A stretch of DNA of 64,000 nucleotides. It comes from JBGQOJ01 sp052119585. Lineage in GTDB: Bacteria; Pseudomonadota; Alphaproteobacteria; Rhodobacterales; Rhodobacteraceae. The stretch covers positions 105,189-169,188 of the forward strand of contig NZ_JBGQOJ010000006.1 of assembly GCF_052119585.1 (NCBI RefSeq), in the 5' to 3' direction. Within the stretch, counting starts at the first letter, position 1. Each line of letters starts with the position of its first letter. Of this stretch, positions 26,837-35,943 are shown in pieces. The translations under genes and the position numbers were made by a program. The notes under the pieces were generated by a model. The model worked only from the letters and a program-made list of their open reading frames with translations. It did no database searches and was not told where the DNA came from.

Positions 26837-27822
26837 TGTATTTCGGGTCTGTCCCTATCGACGACGCGCTGGGTGCGATCCTTGCCCATTCGGTGCAACT
26901 GGGCGGCAAGCGGTTGCGCAAAGGGGTGGAACTGACCCCCGACCATATTGCGGCGATGAAGGCCGCAGGCGAGGCGACGGTTGTCGTCGCCCGCCTTGAC
27001 GCGGACGATCTGCACGAGAACGAGGCGGCGGATGCCATCGCCCGTGCGGTTGTGCCCGATCCTGTCGCGGCAGGGATCGAGGTTTCGGACAGCTTTACCG
27101 GGCGGGTGAATCTTTATTCCGCCATTCGCGGGGTGGTCGAACTGGATGTGGCCAAATTGCATGCGTTGAACCTGATCGACCCGATGATCACGCTGGCCAC
27201 CGTGCCACCCCTGACGCGGGTGGTCCCGCGCACGATGGTCGGCACGGTCAAGATCATTTCCTACGGGGTGGCGGGGCAGGCCGTGGCCGCCGCCGCGCGT
27301 GCCGCCGCCGATGCGATCCGCGTTTTGCCGGTGATCTATTCCAGCGCGACCCTGATCGTCACCCACACCGGGGCCGAGACAGAGGCCAGACCAAAGGCGG
27401 TCTACGCGCGTCTTGCCGCGCTGGGAATGACCGGGGTCGAAACGCTGGACGCACGGCACGACACCGGCGCCGTTGCCGCCGCGATCGGGCGCGCAACTGG
27501 AGAGTTGGTGCTGATCCTCACCGCCTCTGCCACGTCGGACCCGTTTGATGTCGGCCCGCAGGCGCTGCGCGATGCGGGCGGGCAGGTGACGCGCTTTGGC
27601 ATGCCGGTCGACCCCGGCAACCTGCTGTTCTTTGGCGATCTTGGGGGGAAGCCGGTGATCGGCCTGCCCGGATGCGCAAGGTCGCCCGCGTTGAACGGGG
27701 CGGATTGGGTGCTGGAACGGATCGCCTGCGGCCTCACCGTCACGGCGCGCGACATCGCCGAAATGGGGGTGGGCGGGTTGCTGAAAGAGATCCCGACGCG
27801 CCCGCAACCGCGAGAGCATTAA
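26836..27822 (+). CDS. molybdopterin-binding protein of cox cluster
   Basis: 328 aa. Residues about 165-330 are a MoaB/MoeA-type molybdopterin-binding fold, with ATLIVTHTGAE, LILTASATSDPFD and IGLPGCARSPALNG. Residues 1-160 resemble the lead domain seen in the MobA/MoeA-like proteins of cox and xdh loci. It overlaps the xdhC-like gene by 1 bp and precedes coxS by 90 bp. Likely role: delivery or modification of molybdenum cofactor for CoxL. Confidence 0.8.
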   Translation: MYFGSVPIDDALGAILAHSVQLGGKRLRKGVELTPDHIAAMKAAGEATVVVARLDADDLHENEAADAIARAVVPDPVAAGIEVSDSFTGRVNLYSAIRGVVELDVAKLHALNLIDPMITLATVPPLTRVVPRTMVGTVKIISYGVAGQAVAAAARAAADAIRVLPVIYSSATLIVTHTGAETEARPKAVYARLAALGMTGVETLDARHDTGAVAAAIGRATGELVLILTASATSDPFDVGPQALRDAGGQVTRFGMPVDPGNLLFFGDLGGKPVIGLPGCARSPALNGADWVLERIACGLTVTARDIAEMGVGGLLKEIPTRPQPREH

Positions 27823-27912
27823 CAAGATGGACAGCGCCATCTACGACTAAAGGGCAATACCTCGCCCGGACCCAAAGTGATTTACTGAAGCCAAGTGTAG
27901 AGGGAGGAAACT

Positions 27913-28398
27913 ATGACAAAAGTCACCATGACCGTGAACGGCAAGACCGTTTCGGGAGAGGTTGAGGGCCGCACCCTGCTGGTGCAGTTCCTGCGCGACG
28001 ATCTGAGAATGACGGGCACCCATGTCGGCTGTGACACATCGCAGTGCGGCGCATGCGTCGTGCATGTGAACGGCGAGCCGGTCAAGGCCTGCACCATGTT
28101 CGCCAACGAGGCGGACGGCGCTACGGTTTCGACCATCGAAGGCATGGCAAACGCCGACGGGTCGCTCAGCGTGATCCAGCAGGCGTTTCAGGATCATCAC
28201 GGGCTTCAGTGCGGGTTTTGCACACCGGGCATGGTGATGAGCGCAGCCGCCCTGTTGAAAGAGAACCCCAGACCGACAGAGTCCGAGGTGCGCGATTACC
28301 TCGAGGGCAATATCTGCCGCTGCACGGGCTACCACAACATCGTCAAGGCGATCATGGCGGCCAGCGGACAGGACGTTTCACAAATCGCCGCGCAATAA
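27913..28398 (+). CDS. coxS: CO dehydrogenase-like small subunit, 2x[2Fe-2S]
   Basis: 161 aa iron-sulfur subunit. The plant-ferredoxin cluster is bound by CDTSQCGAC plus a later Cys in VKACTM. The helical-domain cluster is bound by CGFC and CRC. It passes electrons from the Mo centre to FAD in CoxM. GGGAGGAAA lies ahead of ATG 27913. The gene order S-L-M is that of form II cox clusters. Confidence 0.96.
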   Translation: MTKVTMTVNGKTVSGEVEGRTLLVQFLRDDLRMTGTHVGCDTSQCGACVVHVNGEPVKACTMFANEADGATVSTIEGMANADGSLSVIQQAFQDHHGLQCGFCTPGMVMSAAALLKENPRPTESEVRDYLEGNICRCTGYHNIVKAIMAASGQDVSQIAAQ

Positions 28399-28455
28399 CG
28401 CGGACGGCGGGGCGGCTATTTCGCTTGCCCGCAATATGACTTTTGGGAGGAAGAC

Positions 28456-30828
28456 ATGCCTAAAGACAACGGCATCGGCGCCAGCACAATCCGGCGCGAG
28501 GACATCAAGTTCCTGACCGGACGCGGGCGTTACACAGACGATATCAATTTGCACGCCCAGACCTATGTGGTCTTTGTGCGCTCGCAGGTGGCGCATGGCC
28601 GGATCGTGTCGATCGACACCTCTGCCGCCGAGGCGATGCCGGGCGTTCTGGCGGTTCTGACCGGCGAGGATTTCGTGGCCAAGGGCGGCAACCCCGCCGG
28701 TTGGTTGATTCAAAGCCGTGGCGGCGAGGCCATGAAAGAGCCAAAGCGCCCCGTGCTGGCCCATGGCAAGGTGCGCCACGTGGGCGACGCCTATGCGGCT
28801 GTCGTTGGCGAAAGCATCGCCGCCGCGCGCAACGGGGCCGAGGCGATCATCGCCGATATCGAGGCCTTGCCCGCGATCATCGACATGGCGACCGCCGTGG
28901 CCGACAGCGCGAACCGGGTGCATGACGAGATCGAGAACAATGTCTGTTTCGACTGGGGCTGGATCGAGGACAACAAGGCCGCCGTGGACGAGGCGTTCGA
29001 AAAAGCGCCCCATGTCACCACGCTGGAACTGGTGAACAACCGCCTTGTGCCCAACGCGATGGAGCCCCGCGCGTCGATCGGCGATTACGACCCCGGCACC
29101 GGCGATTACAAGCTGTATACGACATCGCAGAACCCGCATCTGACGCGGCTTTTGATCAGTGCCTTCGTGATGGGCATTCCCGAAAACAAACTGACCGTGA
29201 TCGCGCCCGATGTCGGCGGTGGTTTCGGCTCCAAGATCTACCACTACGGCGAAGAGGCTGTGGTGCTTGAGGCGTCGAAACGTCTGGGCCGCCCTGTGAA
29301 ATGGGCCGCCGACCGATCCGAGTCGTTCCTGAGCGATGCGCATGGTCGCGACCACGTCACCAAGATTCAGCTGGCGACGGATCTGGAGGGCAACTTTCTT
29401 GCCCTGCGCACCGAAACACTGGCCAATGTCGGCGCCTATCTGTCGAACTTTGCCACCGTGACGCCGACCTTCCTGCACGGAACATTGATGGCGGGGCCAT
29501 ACAAGACGCCGCTGGTCTATGTGAACGTCAAGGCCGTGTTCACCAACACCGCGCCAGTTGACGCTTACCGTGGGGCGGGCCGCCCCGAGGCGACATTCTC
29601 GATCGAACGTGTGGTCGATAAATGCGCCCGCGAACTGGGGCTGGAGCCATGGGAGCTGCGCCGCCGGAACTTTATCCAGCCGGACCAGTTCCCCTACCAG
29701 ACCCCCGTCGGCGTCGTCTACGACATCGGCAATTACGGCGCCACGCTTGACCGTCTGGTCGAGATGGTCGATCCGGCCGGCTTCGAGGCGCGCGTGGCGG
29801 ACAGTGCCAAGCGCGGCAAGATGCGCGGGCTTGGGTTGTCGACATGGATCGAGGCCTGCGGCATCGCGCCGTCCAACCTTGTGGGCCAGTTGGGTGCGCG
29901 GGTCGGACTATACGACGCGGCAACGGTTCGGGTGAACGCCACCGGCAACCTTTCTGTCATGGTCGGCGCGCATAGCCACGGTCAGGGCCACGAGACCGTA
30001 TTCGCTCAGATCGTGTCCGACATGCTGGGTATCGGCATCGAACAGGTCGAGATCGTCCATGGCGACACCTCGAAAATTCCTTTTGGTATGGGCACTTACG
30101 GGTCGCGCTCTCTTGCAGTTTGTGGGTCGGCCATGGTTCGGGCGACCGAAAAGATCATCGCGAAGGGCAAGAAGATCGCAGCGCATATGCTCGAAGCCTC
30201 GCTTGACGACATCGTTTTCGAGAACGGATCCTTTACCGTTGCCGGAACCGACAAGGCCAAATCCTTTGGCGAGATCGCCTTTTCCGCCTATGTCCCGCAC
30301 AACTATCCGCTGGAAGAGCTGGAGCCGGGTCTGGAAGAGACCGCGTTCTACGATCCGGGCAACTTTACCTATCCCGCCGGCGCCTATGCCTGCGAGGTCG
30401 AAGTCGATCCCGAGACAGGGCAGGTCACTGTTCTGGGCTTTTCCGCAGCCGACGATTTCGGCAATGTGATGAACCCGATGATCGTCGAGGGTCAGGTTCA
30501 TGGCGGTGTGGCGCAGGGGATCGGTCAGGCGCTTCTTGAAGGGTGCGCCTATGATGCCGAGGGCCAGCTTTTGTCGGCCAGCTATATGGATTACACGATG
30601 CCACGCGCCGATGACCTGCCGTTCTACAACGTCGATCATTCCTGCGTAACGCCCTGCACCCATAATCCGCTTGGCGTCAAAGGCTGCGGCGAGGCGGGCG
30701 CGATCGGATCGCCCCCTGCCGTCGTCAATGCGGTGATTGACGCCCTGCACCGCGCGGGCCACACTAACGTAACCCATATCGACATGCCGCTATCCCCACA
30801 GCGCGTATGGTCTGCAATGAACGGTTAA
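28456..30828 (+). CDS. coxL: CoxL, form II aerobic CO dehydrogenase-like large subunit
   Basis: 790 aa molybdopterin-cytosine-dinucleotide subunit. Residues 370-376 read AYRGAGR, the form II signature; form I enzymes have AYxCSFR, whose Cys binds copper. That Cys is therefore missing. The catalytic glutamate lies in KGCGEAGAIGSPPAV near the C-terminus, and GGGFGSKIYHYGEE and HSHGQGHETVFAQI are cofactor-binding blocks. The substrate is uncertain: form II proteins in marine roseobacters have not been shown to support CO oxidation alone. Confidence 0.95.
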   Translation: MPKDNGIGASTIRREDIKFLTGRGRYTDDINLHAQTYVVFVRSQVAHGRIVSIDTSAAEAMPGVLAVLTGEDFVAKGGNPAGWLIQSRGGEAMKEPKRPVLAHGKVRHVGDAYAAVVGESIAAARNGAEAIIADIEALPAIIDMATAVADSANRVHDEIENNVCFDWGWIEDNKAAVDEAFEKAPHVTTLELVNNRLVPNAMEPRASIGDYDPGTGDYKLYTTSQNPHLTRLLISAFVMGIPENKLTVIAPDVGGGFGSKIYHYGEEAVVLEASKRLGRPVKWAADRSESFLSDAHGRDHVTKIQLATDLEGNFLALRTETLANVGAYLSNFATVTPTFLHGTLMAGPYKTPLVYVNVKAVFTNTAPVDAYRGAGRPEATFSIERVVDKCARELGLEPWELRRRNFIQPDQFPYQTPVGVVYDIGNYGATLDRLVEMVDPAGFEARVADSAKRGKMRGLGLSTWIEACGIAPSNLVGQLGARVGLYDAATVRVNATGNLSVMVGAHSHGQGHETVFAQIVSDMLGIGIEQVEIVHGDTSKIPFGMGTYGSRSLAVCGSAMVRATEKIIAKGKKIAAHMLEASLDDIVFENGSFTVAGTDKAKSFGEIAFSAYVPHNYPLEELEPGLEETAFYDPGNFTYPAGAYACEVEVDPETGQVTVLGFSAADDFGNVMNPMIVEGQVHGGVAQGIGQALLEGCAYDAEGQLLSASYMDYTMPRADDLPFYNVDHSCVTPCTHNPLGVKGCGEAGAIGSPPAVVNAVIDALHRAGHTNVTHIDMPLSPQRVWSAMNG

Positions 30829-30840
30829 GGAGGCCGAACC

Positions 30841-31629
30841 ATGTATAACTTTGAATTTGAACGGCCCTCCAGCATTGCGGATGCGGTAACAGCGCTGAAA
30901 GGCGAAGATGCGCAGGCGTTGGGGGGCGGTCAAACGCTGATCCCGACGCTGAAACAGCGCCTTGCATCACCCGCCACGCTGGTCAGCCTAAGCGGTATTC
31001 CCGACATGAAGGGGATCTGCACAAACGACGACGGGTTGCTGTGCATCGGCGGTGCCACCACGCATGGCGCGGTGGCTGCGGGGGCCGGGGCCTATCCCGG
31101 ACTTGCCGGGCTGGCGGGCCAGATCGGTGACCCTGCGGTGCGCACGCGCGGAACAATCGGCGGGTCGCTGGCCAACAACGATCCGTCCGCCTGCTATCCT
31201 GCGGCGGCTTTGGCCTCGGGGGCGCAGATCGTCACCAACAGCCGGACCATTCCGGCGGATGACTACTTTCTGGGGATGTTCACGACCGCGCTGGACGAGG
31301 GCGAGATCATCACAGAGGTCCGCTTTCCGGTGCCGCAAAAGTCCAACTACCAGAAGTTCGTGCAGCCAGCCTCGCGGTTTGCGATGGTCGGCGTCTTTGT
31401 CGCCAAGTTCGCCGATGGCGTGCGCGTTGCGGTGACGGGCGCGTCCGAAGGGGGCGTGTTCCGCTGGACCGAGGCGGAAGAGGCGCTGTCACGGGATTTC
31501 TCGGCGGCGGCGATCAAGGGTCTGAAGGCAAGTGCTGACGGGATGATCGGGGATCTGCACGCAACCCCCGAGTATCGCGCGCATCTGATCGGCGTGATGA
31601 CGGGGCGGGCCGTTACGGCGGCCGTCTGA
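30841..31629 (+). CDS. coxM: CO dehydrogenase-like medium subunit, FAD-binding
   Basis: 262 aa flavoprotein subunit. FAD-binding motifs are ALGGGQTLIPTLK near residue 27 and TIGGSLANNDPSA near residue 106. It accepts electrons from CoxS. AAGGAGG lies 7 bp before the ATG and the gene is 12 bp after coxL. A strong terminator follows. Confidence 0.95.
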   Translation: MYNFEFERPSSIADAVTALKGEDAQALGGGQTLIPTLKQRLASPATLVSLSGIPDMKGICTNDDGLLCIGGATTHGAVAAGAGAYPGLAGLAGQIGDPAVRTRGTIGGSLANNDPSACYPAAALASGAQIVTNSRTIPADDYFLGMFTTALDEGEIITEVRFPVPQKSNYQKFVQPASRFAMVGVFVAKFADGVRVAVTGASEGGVFRWTEAEEALSRDFSAAAIKGLKASADGMIGDLHATPEYRAHLIGVMTGRAVTAAV

Positions 31630-31651
31630 TCCACCGTGGACGACTAAAAGG

Positions 31652-31677
31652 AAAGCCCCGTTTTTACGGGGCTTTTC
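31652..31677. terminator. terminator after coxM
   Basis: AAAGCCCCGT-TTTT-ACGGGGCTTTT forms a hairpin with U runs on both strands, between coxM and the convergent membrane-protein gene. Confidence 0.85.
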
Positions 31678-31693
31678 GCATTTTCTGGTGGGG

Positions 31694-32239
31694 TTACATC
31701 TTTATCCGTTGCCAGCGGAAAACGGTCATCAGGATCAAAAGCATAAAGAACAATCCGGTGATGTCGCCAAAGACCTGGGTGAATACGCCGGCAAACGACA
31801 ACTCTGTCGTCAGGAATGTTCCGGCGACATTGATCAACGATGAGATCAGGCCAGCCCCCATAATCCAGCGCCAGCCAATGTTCATGCGCCAGTATCCATC
31901 CCCATCGTCCCGGAACCGTGCGATCAGCGAAAACCCGACTGCGGCACAGACCGCCCCGAATACCGGCACAAGAACCTGCGGGATCATAAAGCCGGCGGGG
32001 CCTGAGACGTAGTAATGAAAGGCGAATGATATTGGCAACAGAACTGCGACAGAGCGCCAGCCAAGCCACCATGCGGCCAGAACGCGCACTCCGTGGGGTA
32101 AGAAAAGTAGGCTTCCCGCGACGATGGTCTGGGGAAATGCCATTGCCTGAACCGGAGTGACAAGCTCGGATGTCGTGAAGAACGATATCGAATATGCAAT
32201 GCTAACGATTGCAAAGGCGTCCCACCACTTCTTAAGCAT
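31694..32239 (-). CDS. small integral membrane protein, unknown function
   Basis: 181 aa with about five hydrophobic segments (near residues 8-28, 33-55, 63-80, 85-105, 125-172). The overall look is like MASE1-type sensory membrane domains, but no signalling output domain is attached. It lies 35 bp downstream of a regulator-like gene on the same strand, which suggests joint expression. Confidence 0.6.
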   Translation of the reverse strand: MLKKWWDAFAIVSIAYSISFFTTSELVTPVQAMAFPQTIVAGSLLFLPHGVRVLAAWWLGWRSVAVLLPISFAFHYYVSGPAGFMIPQVLVPVFGAVCAAVGFSLIARFRDDGDGYWRMNIGWRWIMGAGLISSLINVAGTFLTTELSFAGVFTQVFGDITGLFFMLLILMTVFRWQRIKM

Positions 32240-32274
32240 CGAGTACGCCTTTGGCCATGTGTTAAGCTAAATCG

Positions 32275-32580
32275 TTATTCTGTGTTGGGGGCCTCCAAGC
32301 AGACGACATAGGCCCTTGCTTTTGAACCGCTTGCTTTTTTGATCAGACCGCGCCCGACCAAGGCGCGCAGCGCACGATGATAGGTCGCCTGTGCGTGTGG
32401 CTCCACAAGCGCATGTCTGCGAATGTTGTCAGAAGAAATTACATCCCCGAGTTCCTTTGACAGGCTATTTGCAGCCAGCAATATATCTTTTTCCGCCCCC
32501 GAAAGGACGCTCAACCCAAGCTCCCGCTCCATATCGCGAAGCATGGTCCGCAGGGCAGTGACTGCCTCAATTTTGTCCAT
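32275..32580 (-). CDS. winged-helix-like regulator
   Basis: 101 aa. LSGAEKDILLAAN, then DVISSDNIRRHALVEPHAQATYHRAL with RALVGRGLIKKAS reads as a helix-turn-helix with a wing, comparable to MarR-like proteins. ATG 32580 is chosen over upstream TTG codons because GAGGG lies 9 bp before it. Likely controls the adjacent membrane-protein gene or itself. Confidence 0.55.
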   Translation of the reverse strand: MDKIEAVTALRTMLRDMERELGLSVLSGAEKDILLAANSLSKELGDVISSDNIRRHALVEPHAQATYHRALRALVGRGLIKKASGSKARAYVVCLEAPNTE

Positions 32581-33023
32581 CAAGAACAACCCTCAAGCTA
32601 CGGTAGCACCATGAAATAACCGAAAGCAACTCTGCCGCGCGATAAACTTGTCACTTTGACATGTTTTTAAGTTATCGTCGACTGGCCCGGGTTGCCTTTG
32701 CGATGCGGTCAGGATGCAAGGCATCTGTCGCATTTAGATATTTCACTCGGCACTCATTGTCATAGTTATATAGGAACACCGTATACGCTTGCCTACCTGC
32801 CCGCCTAGAAGAAACATCCGGCGCGGGTATCGTCATAGCCGGTGGGGAAAATGCTCTGAGCGCCGATCATTTGTCCGGCATTTCAGATGGCTGATTTTAC
32901 GCTATTTTTTTGGGTAAGGGGTCAGGGGGCGCGCGTGATTCTATAAGGCAAACAGGTTGCACGCATCGCCCGGAACCCAGCGAAATCCGCCCTGCCGGCC
33001 CCCGCACTCTGGACTGGAATACA
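32581..33023. other. long intergenic region
   Basis: About 440 bp with no credible open reading frame. An ATTTTTTTGGGTAAGGGGTCAGGGGGCG stretch and two GC-rich parts are visible, but no tRNA fold or clear promoter. A small RNA gene is possible but I cannot support one. Confidence 0.3.
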
Positions 33024-33053
33024 AAAAAGCCCCCGCGCTGGCGGGGGCTTTTT
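33024..33053 (-). terminator. intrinsic terminator of infC
   Basis: AAAAAGCCCCCGC and GCGGGGGCTTTTT arms form a strong hairpin with U run, 20 bp after the infC stop. Confidence 0.88.
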
Positions 33054-33073
33054 GTCAATTTGACAGGTTTGAC

Positions 33074-33619
33074 CTATTTGGGAAGCGGGCCGATCAGCAT
33101 GATCATCTGGCGACCTTCCATCTTTGGAAAGTTCTCGATCCGACCGGCTTCTTTGGTGTCTTCGGCCACCCGCTCCAGCAATTCGCGACCCAGGTTCTGG
33201 TGCGCCATTTCACGGCCACGGAAGCGCAGGGTGATCTTTACCTTGTCGCCTTCCTCAAGAAACTTGAATACCGACCGCATCTTGACTTCGTAGTCATGCT
33301 TGTCCGTGTTCGGGCGGAACTTTATCTCTTTGATCTCGATGATCTTTTGGTTCTTCCGCGCCTCGGCTTCTTTCTTCTGGGTTTCGTATTTGTATTTGCC
33401 GAAATCCATGATCTTGACGACGGGCGGTTCCGCGTTCGGCGAAATCTCTACCAGATCAAGTCCAGCCTCTTCGGCCAATGCCATACCGCGGGCAGGGGTG
33501 ACAACTCCGACGTTTTCGCCGTCCGCGCCAATCAGCCGGATTTCGGGGGAGTTGATACGTTCGTTAACGCGGGGTCCAGTATCACGTGCTGGCGGGGCGT
33601 TGTGGGGTCTGCGGGCTAT
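33074..33619 (-). CDS. infC: translation initiation factor IF-3 with ATA start codon
   Basis: 181 aa. IF-3 rejects non-canonical start codons and prevents 50S joining. The N-terminal domain has RVNERI and RLIGADGENVGVV, the linker is lysine/glutamate rich, and the C-terminal domain ends MIMLIGPLPK. The only in-frame ATG (33484) would delete 45 conserved residues. The family start (…ARRPHNAPP) begins instead with ATA at 33619, 8 bp after AAGGA (33632-33628). Rare start codons allow IF-3 to repress its own mRNA, as known for E. coli infC (AUU). Confidence 0.93.
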   Translation of the reverse strand: MARRPHNAPPARDTGPRVNERINSPEIRLIGADGENVGVVTPARGMALAEEAGLDLVEISPNAEPPVVKIMDFGKYKYETQKKEAEARKNQKIIEIKEIKFRPNTDKHDYEVKMRSVFKFLEEGDKVKITLRFRGREMAHQNLGRELLERVAEDTKEAGRIENFPKMEGRQMIMLIGPLPK

Positions 33620-33656
33620 AGCATTGTTCCTTGCATAGTGAATTCATCTAACGCGC

Positions 33657-33685
33657 AAAATAGACTTAGTGGGCCAGGCTTTCAA
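33657..33685 (-). promoter_or_regulatory. promoter of infC
   Basis: Minus strand: -35 TTGAAA (33685-33680), 17-bp spacer, -10 TATTTT (33662-33657). It gives a leader of about 30 bases before the ATA start. Confidence 0.55.
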
Positions 33686-33812
33686 CCACCATTTCAAAGG
33701 CATTTCGGCAAGGCCTTGCCTGCGGGTTTCAAAGCGCTTTTATTTTATCGCCCGCTCTGCCATATGGCGCGTGGTTAACCGCAAAACTCTTCCAGAGTAA
33801 GGAAATTGAGCT

Positions 33813-34526
33813 ATGAATAAAGTTATCGTCGCGATCGTCGCGCTTATTGTTGTTGTGGGCGGGTATTTCGTCATCAGCGGCAAGTCCGTTGAAGAGACCG
33901 CAACCGCAGTGACCGACGCTGTAGAGACCGCGACCCCGATGGAAACCGCTGCCGAAGCAACCGCCGAGGCCGAGGCCAAAGCCGCAGAAGCCGCTGCCGC
34001 AACCGCTGCTGCTGCCGCCGAAGCCGCCGCAGCTGCCGAAGCAAAAGCGGCTGAAGTTGCCGCCGCCGCCGAAGCTGCTGCCACCGAAGCTGCGGCAAAG
34101 CTGGAAGCCGAAGCTGCTGAAGCCGCCGCTGCCGCTGAAAAGATCGCAACTGACGCCGCCGAGGCTGCGGCCACGACCGCATCCGACGCCGCAGTCACAG
34201 CGACCGAAGCTGTCGAGTCTGCCGTTCAGTCCGCCACAGAGGCCGCGTCGAGCATTGCCGACACAGCAACAGAAACTGCAACCGAGACTGCAACCGAGGT
34301 GACACCGGATGCCGTCACGGCTGCAACAGACACCGTCACAACCGGCACGGGCGACCTGCTGACCGTTGACGGCTTCAACATGGACAAAGTCGCCGAGATG
34401 ATCGACGGCTCTGACCTTGGTGCGTTGCAGAAAACGACGCTGAAGGCTGCGCTGACCAAGGCCCAGGAAAACCCCGACGTTCTGAAGGGTGTTCTGGAGC
34501 AGGTCAAAGCCGCGCTGAACATGTAA
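33813..34526 (+). CDS. Ala/Glu-rich coiled-coil protein with N-terminal membrane anchor
   Basis: 237 aa. Residues 3-22 are hydrophobic (IVAIVALIVVVGGYFVI), a likely single membrane anchor. Residues about 25-180 are almost only Ala, Glu, Thr and Lys in heptad-like repeats. The last 50 residues are a normal helical region (DKVAEMIDGSDLGALQKTTL). Function unknown; a periplasmic or cytoplasmic spacer or stress-type protein is possible. A clear terminator follows. Confidence 0.65.
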   Translation: MNKVIVAIVALIVVVGGYFVISGKSVEETATAVTDAVETATPMETAAEATAEAEAKAAEAAAATAAAAAEAAAAAEAKAAEVAAAAEAAATEAAAKLEAEAAEAAAAAEKIATDAAEAAATTASDAAVTATEAVESAVQSATEAASSIADTATETATETATEVTPDAVTAATDTVTTGTGDLLTVDGFNMDKVAEMIDGSDLGALQKTTLKAALTKAQENPDVLKGVLEQVKAALNM

Positions 34527-34582
34527 GCGATACGCGGCGGGCTGGTCCCGCCGCACCGCTGACATCGACGGCCGACAAAAGA

Positions 34583-34618
34583 AAACGCCGCGCAGGAGAT
34601 CCTGACGCGGCGTTTTTT
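34583..34618 (+). terminator. terminator of the Ala-rich gene
   Basis: AAACGCCGCG (34583-34592) pairs with CGCGGCGTTT (34606-34615), with an inner CAGG/CCTG stem and a T run. Confidence 0.88.
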
Positions 34619-34640
34619 ATGGGAAAGGGGCGGGGGCGGG

Positions 34641-35468
34641 CTATCCGACGAACGCCTTTTCAATCACATATTCCGCAGGGTCGGAATTGGCGCCCTCGCG
34701 CAGGCCGAACCCTTCGAGGATCACCTTCATATCCGTGTTCAACCCCATCGAGCCGCAGACCATCGCACGGTCGACGTCAGGGGTCATCGGCGGCACGCCC
34801 AGATCGGCAAAGATCGACCCGTCGCGCAGTTTGTCGGTGACGCGGCCCATCTTCGGGCTCTGTTCGCGGGTGGTGGTGGGGTAGTATTTCAGCTTGTCGC
34901 CCACGAATTCGCCGATCAGCGGGTCTTCGGCAAGCCCCTCGACCAACTGGCGGCCATACTCCAGCTCTGCCACATCGCGGCAGGTGTGGGTGATGATGAC
35001 CTCGTCATATCGCTCGTAGGTTTCGGGGTCGCGCAGCAAAGAGGCGAAAGGCGCAAAGCCGGTGCCGGTGGCAAAGAACCACAGCCGTTTGCCGGGCAGC
35101 AGGGCGTCATGCACCAGCGTTCCGACGGGTTTCGGGCGCAGGATGATTTCGTCGCCGACCTTGATATGCTGCAACCGGCTGGTCAGCGGGCCATCCTGCA
35201 CCTTGATCGAATAGAACTCCAGCTCTTCGTCCCACGACGGCGAGGCGATGGAATAGGCGCGCAACAATGGCTTGCCGTCCTCCTTGAGCAACCCGATCAT
35301 CACGAATTCGCCAGAGCGAAAGCGCAAGGTTTTGGGCCGCGTCACGCGGAAGGAAAACAAACGGTCGGTCCAGTGATGGACCTCTGTCACGGTCTGCGCA
35401 TCGGGCAGGGCCTTTACGGCGGCGGCTTTGACTTCGGTCACGGGGGTCTGGTCATTCATAAGGGACAT
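34641..35468 (-). CDS. fpr: ferredoxin/flavodoxin-NADP reductase
   Basis: 275 aa FAD protein that exchanges electrons between NADPH and ferredoxin. FAD motif LLRAYSIASPSW; NADP region LWFFATGTGFAPFASLLRDP; C-terminal EYVIEKAFVG typical of bacterial subclass I enzymes. It lies after the cysteine operon on the same strand, with a 61-bp gap, and may supply electrons to sulfite reductase. Confidence 0.93.
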   Translation of the reverse strand: MSLMNDQTPVTEVKAAAVKALPDAQTVTEVHHWTDRLFSFRVTRPKTLRFRSGEFVMIGLLKEDGKPLLRAYSIASPSWDEELEFYSIKVQDGPLTSRLQHIKVGDEIILRPKPVGTLVHDALLPGKRLWFFATGTGFAPFASLLRDPETYERYDEVIITHTCRDVAELEYGRQLVEGLAEDPLIGEFVGDKLKYYPTTTREQSPKMGRVTDKLRDGSIFADLGVPPMTPDVDRAMVCGSMGLNTDMKVILEGFGLREGANSDPAEYVIEKAFVG

Positions 35469-35529
35469 AGCGGCCCGATTGGACCGCCTCCTGTTCTAAA
35501 GGTCAATGAAGGAAGGGGAAACCCCGTAA

Positions 35530-35943
35530 TCAGCCGCGCATCCGCGACTGATAGTCATGGTCACGCCAGTTGGCACGGGCCAGCCACTGTGGTTCGGGCT
35601 GCCGTGCGGCCAGATCGGCGTTGATCTGCACTTCGTCAAAGCCGCTGCGCCGTGCCATTGCGTATTGGTCGGAAATCACATGGCCATAAGCCCGCAACCG
35701 CCCTTGAAACCCCATCAGCCGCAACCGCCGCGCAAGCGTAAACCCGCGCCCGTCCGCAAAAGACGGAAACGCGATGCGGATCAGGTCGATGTGGTCCAGA
35801 TGCGCGGTCAGGCCGTCGAGGTCGGCATCGGGGGCCAGATCGACGGCCACCGCATTGTCATTGGCGGGCAGGGCGTCGGTGGATTGGAACCCGTGGGTCC
35901 AATCCTCTGGCGCGAAGCCGTCGTCGGTGACGATCACAGTCAT
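35530..35943 (-). CDS. DUF934 protein of sulfite-reduction operons
   Basis: 137 aa. Contains IRIAFPSFADGRGFTLARRLR and ELRAYG-like GRLRAYGHVISDQ, typical of DUF934 proteins found beside cysI and cysH. The ATG at 35943 overlaps the cysH stop (ATGA); a longer reading runs through cysH and is rejected. Role in sulfur assimilation is inferred from context. Confidence 0.88.
   Translation of the reverse strand: MTVIVTDDGFAPEDWTHGFQSTDALPANDNAVAVDLAPDADLDGLTAHLDHIDLIRIAFPSFADGRGFTLARRLRLMGFQGRLRAYGHVISDQYAMARRSGFDEVQINADLAARQPEPQWLARANWRDHDYQSRMRG

Noticed and set aside
28456..30828. Form I CO dehydrogenase
   Set aside because: The active-site loop reads AYRGAGR and lacks the copper-binding Cys.
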